A program made the translations under genes and the position numbers. DNA of 64,000 nt from assembly GCA_029298735.1 (NCBI GenBank), contig JANSLP010000059.1, positions 62,001 through 126,000 of the forward strand. Direction: 5' to 3'. Below are positions 11,113-23,000 of this stretch, in pieces; within the stretch, counting starts at the first letter, position 1, and each line of letters opens with the position of its first letter. The notes beneath the pieces were generated by a model. The model saw only the letters and a program-made list of their open reading frames with translations, did no database searches and had not been told where the DNA came from. Source of the stretch: Ophiostoma sp. CBS 140.51 (taxonomy: Eukaryota > Ascomycota > Sordariomycetes > Ophiostomatales > Ophiostomataceae).

Positions 11113-11700
11113 CTAGTTCTTCTCGTCACGGCTCTTCTGATTGTGGCGGTTGTCCACATACGGCGGCGGAGCATGCACGTCCGACTCCTCATCAAAAAAA
11201 CCACGAGGCTGCGGCGAGTTACCGCTGCGGGGCATGTCGCGGCTGCTGCTGCCGCTGTTGCCGTTGCCGTTGCCATTCTGGGGCGACATGTCGCGCGTGT
11301 ACATGGGCGGGCCTTGGGGAGGAGCGTACTGCATGTTGTTGCTGTTGTTGTACTGCTGGGGAGGAGGGCCCTGCTGGTACTGCATGTTGTTGTTATTGTT
11401 ATAAAACTGCTGCTGTTGCTGCTGCTGCATCATCATCTGCTGCTGCTGCATGGGCGAGGGAACAGTGCCGACGGCAACAACGGGGTCGACGTAGCCACGG
11501 CGCATATCACGGCGGGCCATGCGGCGGTCGAAGCGGTCGTAGTAAGGGCCGCCACCGAGGTAGCCACGACCGTAGCCGCGGCCGTAGCCAGCACCGTAGG
11601 GAACGGGGGCAGCGTAGACGACGTTGGCATTGGGGTTGTTGAGATTGGGGTTCATCTCGTTGTCAATGGCGTTGTAAATGACACGGCGAATGATGCCCAT
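11113..11700 (-). CDS. Q/N/G-rich prion-like low-complexity protein
   Basis: Unknown function. A single exon of 195 residues starts at the ATG at 11700. A reading frame open further upstream lacks protein-like composition. The N-terminus is a short ordered-looking piece (MGIIRRVIYNAIDNEMNP). Next come Gly/Tyr/Arg repeats (GYGRGYGRGY), an Arg-rich segment with RRMARRDMRR, and then Gln and Asn runs (seven Gln, five Asn, several QQ/NN). The tail is Pro/Ser-rich and ends in a basic-acidic segment. This composition is that of prion-like or RNA-granule proteins; assembly behaviour is inference only. No signal peptide or membrane segment is visible. It is the convergent neighbour of SWP1 and diverges from the spindle-pole gene. 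Confidence 0.75.
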   Translation of the reverse strand: MGIIRRVIYNAIDNEMNPNLNNPNANVVYAAPVPYGAGYGRGYGRGYLGGGPYYDRFDRRMARRDMRRGYVDPVVAVGTVPSPMQQQQMMMQQQQQQQFYNNNNNMQYQQGPPPQQYNNSNNMQYAPPQGPPMYTRDMSPQNGNGNGNSGSSSRDMPRSGNSPQPRGFFDEESDVHAPPPYVDNRHNQKSRDEKN

Positions 11701-13866
11701 TTTGGAGGTAGGAGGGGGTTGTTGATGTGGGAGAAAGAGAGATAGGGTGTTGAAGAGGGAATAGAGACGAGATGTCTGATGTTGGATGTTTGGAAGTGAA
11801 GAAGTGGATGAGATGTGAGACGTTAAGACCAGCTGCATCGAGGAGAAGAGGAATCTCTTGTTTTATATCTCATCTGTTCCCCTCGATCCATGACAACAAA
11901 GAGTCCCTGGACCCTTTCCAACACTAGGAAACACTGCATCCATCCTTACTACCGGGCACAAAATTGATATTGCAAGGGCAGCACTTTCTGGTAACGGCGA
12001 AGCCGCCAGCCGAACGTGATCGACAAAACGCCGTAATACGCGGTCAAAGTTGATGTCGTAACTAAAAGAAAATAGGCGCCAGGGGCCGTTCACAAGGCAA
12101 AATAAGCTCGACAGAAACACAGGTGGGCTGTGCTATGCTTCTCACACTGGTGGGTACGGATGGCCGTATTGGGGATGAAGTCGAGCATCTTGAAAGTTAC
12201 TGCGGATTGGATGATGGGTGCGGGGGAGGCGCCGTCCACTGAAGCAACCCTCTAGCATCCCCTGGCAGTGCTGGACGCTAGTGAAGACAAGCACTGAGCA
12301 ACCACACCCTCAACATCCTTTACGAGGAAGAGCCGTCAGTGCATTTGTTGGCAAAAGCGGCAGGTCTAAGTGGAGCCACACTGCAGGAACTCCATTCTGT
12401 TGGCTGTGCTCTCGCATTCGCACTCGTTGAACACGCGGGAAGGACGTGTGCGAGCTTTGTTAGGAGCTAGAGCGCTGTGAGAAAATTCCGCTAAGACGGA
12501 CGCTCAGCCACTGAAGCACTGAAACACCAATGGGCATCTCTAACTTCACATCAATATTTTCGAGTTTCTCGTTCTGACTCCTGCCAAGCCAACCTTTAAG
12601 CTGACGAACAAGCTTTCTGTTCCTGACGGTGGATTGATATCGAAGTTCTTGTCCGACGGTAAATAGAAAACAAAAGAAAAAGACCGACCCCCTAATTTTG
12701 CTTTTGATGTTCACACTTAGGACTTAGCCCTACTGAGTACAAGCGGTGAGTTTGTTTCGAAAGAAATACGTTGTAAGTGCTGCAGGGCAGATTAAAGGGC
12801 AGACTGGATGTCGGCATATGTATGGACAATGCCTGCTACTTGTAGATGTATTGGATGATCCATATATAGTGCCTCTTTCATGGGGATATTCTCGGTGTTG
12901 TCTACTTACGCGTATGACCTCACTGGAAGAGAATATGAAAGAAAAGAGTGAGAACGGCCTGGAGATAGGGCTAGAAGAACAAAGGCTTCGGATTGGACGA
13001 GCAACAAACAACGGACGTTGTGCTAAAATCTCATGAAACTGCTCACAGCCCACCTCAAAGAACGACTTGCAGAAGAACAGGGCTGATCACTTTGGATCAT
13101 CGTTTTGGAAGGAGGTCGACCTGCGTCATGACGGATTACATAATACGACAAGACAGCAGACAGTCGACACAATACGACGAGCTAGCGGCTGCATTGTTTC
13201 TGCCCTCTGATTGGCCAGCCGTCAAAACAAAGGGTCAACCACCAAACTCTCCTTCCTCACCATCAACCACTACCGACTTTGGTAATTCGTTTAATCTTGA
13301 CTGTGAGATCCATGAATATGTCAAATCTTTGAACATTGTCAGATTCTATGCAATAGATTGCAGTCTTGTATCTTTTGTGTGGCTTGAGCAGCTCCAGCCT
13401 CGTTCCTTGTGTTCCTTGTTGTTTTGTTCTTGCCGTTTTGGGCCAGCGATGTGGCCGCCCCACGCCCCACAATAAACACACTGGCCAAGGCCAGTCCAGT
13501 ACGGTGTATCGTACGTACCTGGAGCTCCTGCTGGTTTGTTTTGTTCGACATCCTTTCCACGACACGTCTTTCCCTACCAAAATCGACAACCAGCCTCATC
13601 GCGACGAGGACCCCGACACACTTTTGTGACAGCATCGTGCCTTTTGGGAGCTTTTCGGACGCGTCTCAGTGCAGCTGAACAAACATTTATTTTCTTCTTC
13701 TTCCCCATTTTATTCTTTCTACGACTTGCACCCACGGCCGCTTTGTTTACTTTTATTCTTCACCCCAACAAGTCGCGTCAACCACGAGAGACTTCAACAA
13801 AATTTCAATCACGACATCAACGATTGACGACAAACACAGCTTCTCGACAGCGTACACACCACTGCA
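11701..13866. promoter_or_regulatory. Divergent 2.2 kb spacer, Q/N-rich gene / Ppc89-like gene
   Basis: No convincing gene was seen. The first 170 bp are the leader of the Q/N-rich gene. The final 200 bp before 13867 form a C/T- then CA/TCGA-rich leader typical of this window. Short frames in between lack recognisable domains. Confidence 0.5.
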
Positions 13867-16800
13867 ATGGAATACCGGAGTGCCCCGACGGCCAGTCGCG
13901 CTGGCCGGACTCCCTACGCGCAGGATAAGCACAGATCACGACACCAGGAGCCGGCGAACAACGCGCCCGGTCTTCTTCACTACGACTCGGACCGCTCGAC
14001 AACCCTCGACAGCCTCAAAGACCTTATGGCTTTCAGCCAGCGCACCAACCGTGCGCGCCACGAAGACATTCTGTTCGCCGCCAAGCACGCGCGCGCCCAG
14101 ATGCCCGCACAGTTCCGCGAGCCGCCCTCGTCGACGGGCTCGCACGGCACAATCACAAACAGCTCTATTCACATGGGTGGCAACAACGACTTGACATCCG
14201 ACTCTACTCCTTCGTCTACGTTCTCGGCCGGCCCCGACGCGGAGTCGACGCGTGCTTCAGTGCACTACCAGCGCGGCAGCCACCGCGTCCGCAAATCCAC
14301 AGGCCGTTTTGGCAGTGGAGGAGACAATGAAAAGCGGACAGCAACCGACATCCTCAGTGGCGTTGTCAACACGTCGGCTCTGTTCCGCACCTTCAAGGAG
14401 TGGCGGCCCGAGGACGTAACGGACACGGGCATCTTTGAGGACGCTGACGCGGGCACACAAAACGACAACCTCGACGCGGAATCCACAACAAACTTTGGTG
14501 TTATCGACAACCTGGTGCACTTCGACAAGGAGAACCGCGGACCACAGAAGAACAAGAACGGTCACCTGTCTGCTGACGCGTCACCTCGGCGAAACCGCCC
14601 TGTGCTGCAAGCCACGGTCCAGAACGAGTCACAGACATCGATTGTCATGACTTCTGCCCCAGCAGCAGCCCAGAAGCCCAAGCCATCTCCTCTACGGCAT
14701 GGCACCATCTCACGTGCTGCTGCTCCTGCACCTGCGGCACCAGCCCTCAAGAAGTCTGTCACGACGGGCTCGCTCAAGGAGACAAACACTAAGAGAAGAC
14801 ATGCGTCTGCTGTTATCTTTGAGCACTCGCCGCTCCTGGACGAGCTCTCGTCACCCGAGACGTCTGCTGGCTCGCGCGAGGATATCGACCTCGGCATCCG
14901 CACAGTCGCCACGACGACCGCCACTCAGGCACCACAAAGAGTCAGCTCCGCACCGCCCGCTGCGCCGGCGTCCCGCGTTGCCAGCTTGGCTCGGACGGAC
15001 AATAACAACGAGGTTACCAACCAGTCATTTATTGTTCCATCCAAGTCCTTCCCTCTCCTGCACAACCTGGTGACGGGCACGATTCGGTTCACCCCTGGCA
15101 ACTACGTTTACAGCAAGACGATCGACGCGCAGCAAAAGTACCAGCTGCCAGCTGGTCCCATTCCGGAGGACGAGAAGGAGATCTTTGTGGACATTGAGAC
15201 CATCCGCGAGGAGGTCAAGCGTCTACAGGAGCATGACGAGATGCTCCAGAACGAGATCATCCAGGGCGAGATCAAATACAAGTCGCTGCTTGACCGTTTT
15301 TACACCCTGGCTCACAAGTCGGGAGACCACGATTTTGCCGCCGACCTCGACCACCCCCTCAGAGAAAGCCACGAAGAGAACCAATGTGAGTCGCCCCAGG
15401 AATGTATCTTTGCTCTTTGTTTCTCATCCACTAACAACTGTAGTACTGCAAAACAAGATCCTTGAGCTCGAGACGGACCTCGACGTTATCCACTCCCAGT
15501 ACGAAGAGCAGGCTCGGATTTCGACCGACCTGGCAACCGAACGCGATGCCGCTGTAAAGCGCGCCAAGGCGGCTACCGAACAGGCCAAGAAGCTTGCTGC
15601 TGACTTTGAGGCTCTCCGTGAGCGGATGGCCGCGTCCGCACAGCGTCCCAACCAGGAGGCCCAGCGGCGTATTCAGCAGCTGGAGCAGATGGTGGCTGAG
15701 CGCGAGCGGGTAATCAAGGCGCTCAGGGACGAGCGCGACGCCGCCAACAGCAGCCACCGCGAGGAGCAGCGTCTCCACAAGGAGCGCATTGCGCGCATGG
15801 ACGCTGAGAAGCGGATGTTGAGCGGTGACCATGCCAAGTGCAGCGACGAGAAGTACGCACTCACGACGGCCAAGGATGCCCTGGCCCAAAAGAACACGGC
15901 GCTCAAGGAGAAGCTGCACGCTGTGCGGCAGCAGTGCAAGGACCGCGAGGCTACCGTGCACACCGTCGTCGAGCGCCAGCGGACTCAGATCACTAAGCTG
16001 CAGGTGCTCTTGCGTGAGAAGGAGAAGAGCGTGCACCAGCTGGACGAGAACTTCCGGAAGCTGCGCGAGTCGTGGTCGTCCAAGGACGAGACGCTCATGC
16101 GGATGACGGAGGTGCTCGGCCAGTGGCCTGGCGGTCTGCCCCAGGAGCACCGCGGTACCGTACAGCTTGCGGAGACCACCCGGGATTTGGAGCATGATGA
16201 GCAGCAGCAGCAGCACGATGAGCACGAATTCGATGTCGACGCCGACGACTTCCAGTCCGAGGCGGATGAGCTTGACGAGCAAGACCAACGTGGCTACCAG
16301 GACCGCCAGGATCTCCACGACGGGAGCGACGGTGCTTCGGACTCGGGCCAGTCGGCCGTCGACCACTCCATGGACGAGAACATGACGTCGGCGTTTATCA
16401 TTCCTGATCTCGACTTCCAGACGGAGAATGTGGAGGAGGGCGAGAACGGCGAGAACGTCGAGGGTGAGGTTGACGGCGAGGTGCACGACGCAGATCTGGA
16501 GCGCGAGCTGGCACAAGTCCACGCTGCTGCCCGTAACGCGGCAGAAAAGGCCAAGGCCGCCCAGTCCAAGACAAGCACCAGCAAGTCCAGCCAGCAAAAG
16601 TCTGTCTCCTTTAAGACGACTACTCACACCAACACCCACCACACTAGCAAGTCCTCTTCCATCTGCAAGCACAACCGCGTCAACTGCGTCGTTTGCTGCC
16701 AAAACGAAAAGACTGGACCTCTTGGCGAGAACGAGAAAATCACGGTGGCCGTGTCGTCCCGCCGCCACGACATTCTGCCCGACCCGGCCATGGATCCCGG

Positions 16801-17083
16801 CAGCGCCCTGGCGTACGTGATGAAGCTGCTCGACGATGAGCGCCGGCATCTGTGGATGCAGATCCTGGCGATGCGCAAGAGCGGCGAGACGGAAGAGGCG
16901 CTCAACGACAATCAGCGGCCGCGGCGTGTGCTGCGCGAGGCCGAGGAGCTGTGGAACGCCTATGTCCTGAAAGTGGAGCAGCTCAACCGGCTGGACGACG
17001 TGCTTGCCGGACAGCGCGCTGCTGGTCAGGACATGACGCGTGAGGAGATTGATGTGACGATTACGCGGATCCTGGAGGTGTAG
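13867..17083 (+). CDS. Ppc89/Cep57-like spindle pole body coiled-coil protein
   Basis: A likely structural or microtubule-binding component of the spindle pole body. Exons 13867-15385 and 15444-17083 (58 nt intron, GTGAGT...CTGTAG, branch CTAAC) give 1052 residues. The N-terminal 430 residues are largely disordered, with a segment reading LKDLMAFSQRTNRARHEDIL. Residues about 440-760 are long heptad-rich coiled coil (repeated E/K/Q with Leu, e.g. QQLEQMVAERERVIKALRDE). An acidic/Gln stretch follows. Near residue 920 there is a Cys/His cluster, CKHNRVNCVVCC. It is followed by AYVMKLLDDERRHLWMQI, which resembles the centrosome microtubule-binding domain of Cep57. A coiled C-terminus closes the protein. 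The Cep57/Ppc89 assignment rests on this C-terminal block and the overall architecture. Another coiled-coil SPB protein is possible. Confidence 0.78.
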
Positions 17084-17438
17084 GGAAGAGGGATGAGAGA
17101 AGGGAGTGAATGATTGTGTCTTTTTTGCTTTTTTGTTTTTACTTCTGGAGTATTTTGGTCTTGCTTTTGTTTGTTTATTTTTTTACTTTTTTGGCCTGCT
17201 TCTACTCATTTTGGGTATTCGCATAGCAAACAACGAGCTTCACGACAAGCCTGGGTGTCAAAATAACGGCGTTGTCTCTTTTTTGAAAGCATTATTGTTT
17301 TTCTTTTGACTGGTTTTATTTATTCGTTCCTATCGTTATTATCTGATTGCATTGGTATGGACAACTGTTGTGTTCTTCCGTCTCTTGGACTTCATCCTGA
17401 ATCTTGTCATTGTGTATCCTCTTGGCCCTTGACGATTT
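17084..17438. other. Convergent 3' region
   Basis: About 355 bp between two converging stop codons. The first 200 bp are T-rich on the plus strand, as expected for a fungal 3' UTR. No gene or structured RNA was seen. Confidence 0.6.
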
Positions 17439-19144
17439 CTAACTCCTCCGTCCACGAAAGACGACGGCCACCCGCCGCGCCAGACGTCGGCATGGCCGCC
17501 CCAGTGACCACAGAGAACCCCATGCGCCCAGGATCGCCGTCGTGCCCGTACACAGGATGAGGGGTGCATACTCGCCCACGACAACACTCGTCTTGGATGG
17601 TGCCCCGGGAGAAGCACCGGCTGCCAACAGAGCACCACTAATCGGTCCACTCAGCACAAACCCTAGTCCACGGCCGCCCATGAGCATGCCAAACACCAGC
17701 CCCGTATTGGCCGTCTCGTCGCGCTTCTTCATGTCGTGCAGGACGGCCGACCAGGTGGATGAGAAGCCTCCCGCGAAGAAACCGTACGCGAGTGCGAAGG
17801 CAATCAGGATCGCCAGCGGATTGCCGTGGAAGCTGGTGAGGTCAGAGACGTACCACAGGGCGAACACGGACACGGCAGATCCAGCCGACGAGATGAGCAC
17901 GACAGTGGTGGCAGGCAATCTGTCACCGAGCATGCCCATGACCATGGTCCCCGGGACGGACGCGACGGAGAACAAGGCCAGCAACAGAGGGCCAGTGTAA
18001 GTGGACAGAGCCGTAGACTGTTCGAGTCCCAGGGAGACGGCGTAGGCTGACAAGTACGTGTTGGGCATCTGGTAGCCGAGCGACTGGATAATATTGCCAA
18101 TCATGAGCATCCAGAAGAGCGGGCGACGGAAGAAAACGAGGGAGGAGGTGGTGGAAGGTGCCTGCGCGACAGTAGGCTGGTTGGAGCCGCTGCTCGCGTT
18201 GTTTTCGTTTTCATTGTTGTTTTCGTTGCTGTCGTTCTCATTGCCGTCACTAACCGGATCCGGAGAGACACCTTCCGGCACGCGCGGTCGCAAAAACAAC
18301 AGCACAGGCGCTGCCATGATGGCCGATGCGACAGCCCAGCCTCGCAAGGTGGCCTCGACGCCGTACTTCTCGAGCAAGACGGCTACCAGCAGCGGCATAC
18401 CACCTCCCACCGTACTCTTGGCCGCCCACATGACACCATACGCGAAGCCCTTGCGCTCAATAAACCAGTCGTCCAAACACAGCGAGGCAGCACCAAACAG
18501 CAGGGCACAACCCAGGGCATACAGTACACCCTGCGTGGCAATCAGTACCGCTGCCGAAGAGCTTTCACTCGCACCGGGCGCCGACGAACCGGCAATGCTG
18601 GCGACCGAAATGACCAGTCCCAGCGGACCGCACCAGGGCCGCAGGCGCGGGAACCGGGTCAAAGCGGCCATGACGACGGGGACAGCCAAGTACATGACGC
18701 CCGTCTGCGAAGTGCCAATGGAGGTGACGCTGCCGGGGGAGGCATCGATCAGGCTGTGTGTGGCATAGTATTGCCGGAAGACGCCAAACGAGAGCGAGTA
18801 GCCTGGCTGTCAGCGACGAGTGATGTAAATTAGTACGACGTATGTCGGGACGACTCACCCCAAATTGGAGCCTGCGCCAGCGAGCAAGCTGCCAGGACAA
18901 GGTATGCGCCCCGGCCACGGTCGGGCGGCGGCACGATATGGCCTCCATAAGTCACTTGGGCGGGGACTGAGGCACCCTCGGTGTCATGGCTTTGATTGCC
19001 GTTTTCACGCCGGCGACTGATACGGTGGATAGCCGCACTGCTCTTTTGGCGTATGGAGCGGAACGTGGGTGCGGTGCGGCTGCCGACGAGTCTGCTGGTG
19101 GCGGCCGGCTCTGGCGAGCGGATATCGTCGAGTTCAATGTTCAT
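17439..19144 (-). CDS. MFS transporter, monocarboxylate-transporter-like
   Basis: A 12-TM major facilitator protein of the fungal monocarboxylate porter type; the substrate is unknown. Exons 19144-18859 and 18802-17439 are joined over a 56 nt intron (GTGAGT; acceptor CCAG is chosen because it restores WGYSLSFGVFRQYY, the family's TM1 motif), giving 549 residues. The start is the first ATG in frame, 19144. A cytosolic N-terminal tail of about 85 residues carries a basic RRR stretch. About six membrane spans precede an Asn/Glu/Ser-rich central loop (repeated NEN), and six follow. Just before the loop is LFLRPRVPEG, a usual TM6-loop junction in this group. The C-terminus is Arg-rich. Neighbouring genes give no clue to substrate. 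Confidence 0.88.
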
Positions 19145-20065
19145 GATGGGTGGGGAGGTGATATCGACGGCGATTGAGAAGTTCAATGAATGTCGAATTT
19201 AAGAAACATTATATTGAAGGAAAGATGTCGACGGGCGGTCGTCATTTTTATTGCTTCCTCCAGTCGCTGCGACTCTTATCCAAAAGTCGGAAAGAAGTCC
19301 GTATTACTTTTTTGCGACCTTCCTATTTCTACCAGTTCTCTCTTTCTCTCTCATTGCAACAGCCACAGAAGGGCATTGCATCACAGGGCGTCCTGGGCTG
19401 CAACTAAAAAAACTTACACTGTTTTTATTGGGGCGATGCGAGTTAGTGGATTGCGGAGAACCAAGAATATTGAAAGTACATAAAGAACATCGGGCGTATC
19501 CCCTCACGGCTACACGGTCAACCTCCGACATCGCCAATAAGACGCGGCGTGCAGATCGTCCGGTTTGTATTTTAGTGGAGGGTGTGATTCAACATGATCG
19601 AACCGGAACGCTGCGAAAACAAACACGAAAACAAACGTGTATGAATTACGAAGCGATATAAAATTTTAAAATCTGAAAATGAACTGCATCGGCTTGACCA
19701 GCCAGGTATCTATTGTAATTTGTACGAGTGGTATCTATGGAAAGTAAATGAATGAAGATATGGCTGTGAATCAAGCAGAAGAGATTGTATGTATAATGAC
19801 CCGGCGGAAGAATAGACGAAAACTGTCCGTTTTGTGTTTGTATCGTGTTGCCCTTGTTGCTGAATGTTTTGTGTCGTAGTCGGTGTATAATGTCCAAACG
19901 AAATAGAAAAGAAAACAAGAAATGAGAGAAAGCGAGAAAATGATCGTATAAATCCATAAAGGTATTACAAGAGAGTGTGCTGGCCAAGGACCAGCCGTGC
20001 CAGGGAAAGTGATGTGAAAAGAGTTAAAGTAGGGAAAAAAGTGAATGGAGAGACCGGTACAACGA
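19145..20065. other. Spacer between tandem minus-strand genes
   Basis: This 0.9 kb holds the promoter of the MFS gene (near 19145) and the 3' flank of the large disordered-protein gene (A/T-rich, 19640-20040). Nothing else was recognised. Confidence 0.55.
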
Positions 20066-23000
20066 CTACCTCGGCTCCTCTAGAGCCATGGCGTAGACGT
20101 TGTCTTTTTCCCACTGCAGGTAGTCACCCAGATCGTGACTCAGATTGTAGCCCATGGGCGCAACATACTCTTTGCCGTCAGCACCATGGGTCATGATGAG
20201 ATCGGCCATGGGACTCTGGGGCATGCTCTCGTAGCTGGCGACGCTGGCAAAGCTGGCGCGGACGTCCTGGACGGAGTGCATAGAGTTTAGGGGAAGACTG
20301 TGGAGGGTGCGTGGTTGAGTCGGTGTGATGTCGTCGCCGACAACATTGGTGCCGCTGCTGGTGTTCGAGACAAGCCCCGGAGCAGCACTGTTGTCACGGC
20401 TCATGGCATACGGACTGTTGGCAGAGTTGCTATTGTTGCAACTCGTGGGGAACGGCAGAGCCTGGTTGACTGTCTGTGCAGTGAGGCCGGGGTCGGTAGA
20501 GATAACAGGTGCATTGTTGGGAGTGCCACTATCTCTGTTGCTGCTGCCGCAGCTGCTGCTGTAACCAGAAGCCGTCGTGGCGATGCTCGTGCTAGTTGTC
20601 GTGCGGCTGTGTGTGAGGCCACGAACATCAGTTGGAACTGGAGCACCTACACCTGCAACAGTGCTGCTGCTGACAGACGTCCACTGCGAACCGGCTGTGC
20701 GTTGCGTGTGGTGTGTCAATGTGGGCGGTGCTGCAGTGGTGGAAGCTTCTGGCGGCGGCGGGACGGCCCGAACCCATTCAGTATCCTCTTCAGCACTCGT
20801 CAGAAGCCGCTCCGGCTTGATATCGAGCAGCAAGAACCAGTCGGCCAGTCGATCGACCTCATCCTGCTCAGCAGCCGAGATCTGACCGTAGTCAATGACT
20901 TCGCTGCGAAACTCGCCGGCACCGCCAAGAATGGCCATCTGGAAAGCGGTCCAGTCCAAAGTCTCTTCGACGGTGGCAATGTTGGGGTGGTGATGATGGT
21001 GGCGGAGTTTGTGGTCGTATGAGTTGCGGCTGTCGGTCTGGTTGTCCATCAAGTCTGAACGATTGAGGCGGATGGGACCGTGGCGGTAAGTGGGCATAAC
21101 AAGTGAAAAGGGTGTTGCTGACAAGTAGACATAGGTCTCTTCGTCACGCTGGTGGGGAGTGGCGGAAGCAGCGGCGGCCAAAGCTGCCATGGGAGACGTC
21201 GACGATGATGCCGACAGGGATGATCTGGGATGGGGAATGAGGGAAGATGAAGTGGAGGAGGAAGATAAGAAGAAGGACGACTTGGGTGTCTTGCCGAGTG
21301 ACTTGCGTGATGCTTTGGCCAGGGCCGGACGATGGCGGCGCTTCTGGCTGTCGACATCGGTCACAGTGACTTGCGGGATGGACTGCGTCGGTGGTGGTTC
21401 AACGAGAGGAGGAGGAGGTGTGACAGTGTTGGGGTTCTTGCCCATCTTCTTGATGAAGCTCTGGAAGCGCATTGGGTTCTTAGTGGGCGGCGAGGGAAAG
21501 GGGCCAACTTCATCAAGAGGTGACTTGGGAGGATCCGGCATGATGTTGGTTGCATCTTCCTCCTCAGACTTTTTGTCGGCCTCATCTTCTTCCTCCCGCT
21601 CTCGCGCTCGCTCTTCCTGTTCACGTCTCCGACGCTCTTTGTGCTGAGCAACCGACGAGGCAAAGTAAGCCTCTTCCTCTTCGACAGGAAGCAAGATGGA
21701 TACACGGACACCGGCAGCGCCAATACGACTGGGTAAATCTTCCATGTGGAAAGGCTCAATGGGCGTGGTGCTGCCATCAGGCTCCTCACGAGCCACACTC
21801 AAAAACAGAGTCTCGGTCTTGGTGGCAGTGTTGTTGCTGTTGTTGCTGTTGTTGCCACTGTCAGGCTTGGTCTCCCGAGGAGTGACCTCTTCGTCTTCCT
21901 CATGCTCTTCATCGCCCGGCCAGACCATCTGTGTGGCAATGTGCGGTGGCATGGGAAGAGTTGGCGGTGGGTACGAGTCCGTTGGAGGCGAGACGGGCAT
22001 GGAGATAATGTTGGACTCAATGGGATTGCCATCGGCGTCGACAACGGCATCCTCTGGGTCGAGGGGGCTCACCCGGATCTCTTCCTCCTCGCACTCCAAA
22101 AGTGTCTCCAGGGGGGCGGTAGACGATGTGTCGATGGCATCAGGCCTGAGCATTTGGGCCTGTGACCGCTGCAGCTCCTTGATGAGCGCCTGCTCGGCAT
22201 CAACAAGCTCCCGCTGCTGCTTTTGATTTTGAGCCTCGTGCTTCTCCTTTTCGTCCTGCTCATCTAGAAGCTGCTTGGCCTTCCTCTTTTCTTCGGCCTC
22301 TTCTTGCTGCTTCTGGGCCAGAGCACGGCTCTCGCGGATGGCTTGCAGCTTTTCAAAGGGCAGCGTCTCGGTGACTTCCATGCGGCTAAAGAGACGGCCA
22401 TTGAAGAGTTCGGTGACATTGTCGGGCAGTGTCCAACGAGAGCTTCCACTGTTGTTATTGGAGTTGTTGTTATTAGAGTTGTTGTTGTTGGAGCTTCCGT
22501 TGTTGTTCACATCCATTTGGCTTTTGCCATCAGAAAACGACTCGCCCTTCATGTTGGAAGCTGCTTGTCGCTCCCGCTTGCGAGCTTTTTTTGAGCGTTT
22601 CCGCTGGATGCGCAGAGCAGCGTCTGGCAGTCCCTTGTTGAGCCGTAAAGGCAAGAAACGAGTACCCTGCTTCTTGGGAGAGGATGGCGAAGGAGAGACA
22701 GACACAGGCATGGCACTGAATGTTCCGGATGCCCGTGATGTTGGGCCCATAAAGGACGGACGCGGTGATAGTGACGGCGATGGGCTCATCATACGCTGAG
22801 GAGTATTGGTTTCTGATGGGACAGCCGAGGGCACAGCAGAAGGTGATGGTGTTGGCGCCATGCGAGGCTGTGTGAAGGTTGGTGTTGTGCACACATTTCG
22901 CAGACCGGGACCGTCGGCAGTGTTGAGGTTGGCATTGGCAGTGCTATCGCTGTCGACAGTCAACAAGGATGATGGCTGCATCATGTTGGATACAGAGGAC

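Noticed and set aside
15431..16849. 472-codon minus-strand frame opposite the Ppc89-like gene
   Set aside because: Its Leu/Val/Ala-rich composition is the antisense image of Glu/Lys/Gln coiled-coil codons.
19145..19186. 14-residue extension of the MFS transporter
   Set aside because: It would begin with TTG. The first ATG in frame is at 19144.
20300..21022. 240-codon plus-strand frame inside the large disordered gene
   Set aside because: Antisense shadow of low-complexity codons, with no protein-like pattern.
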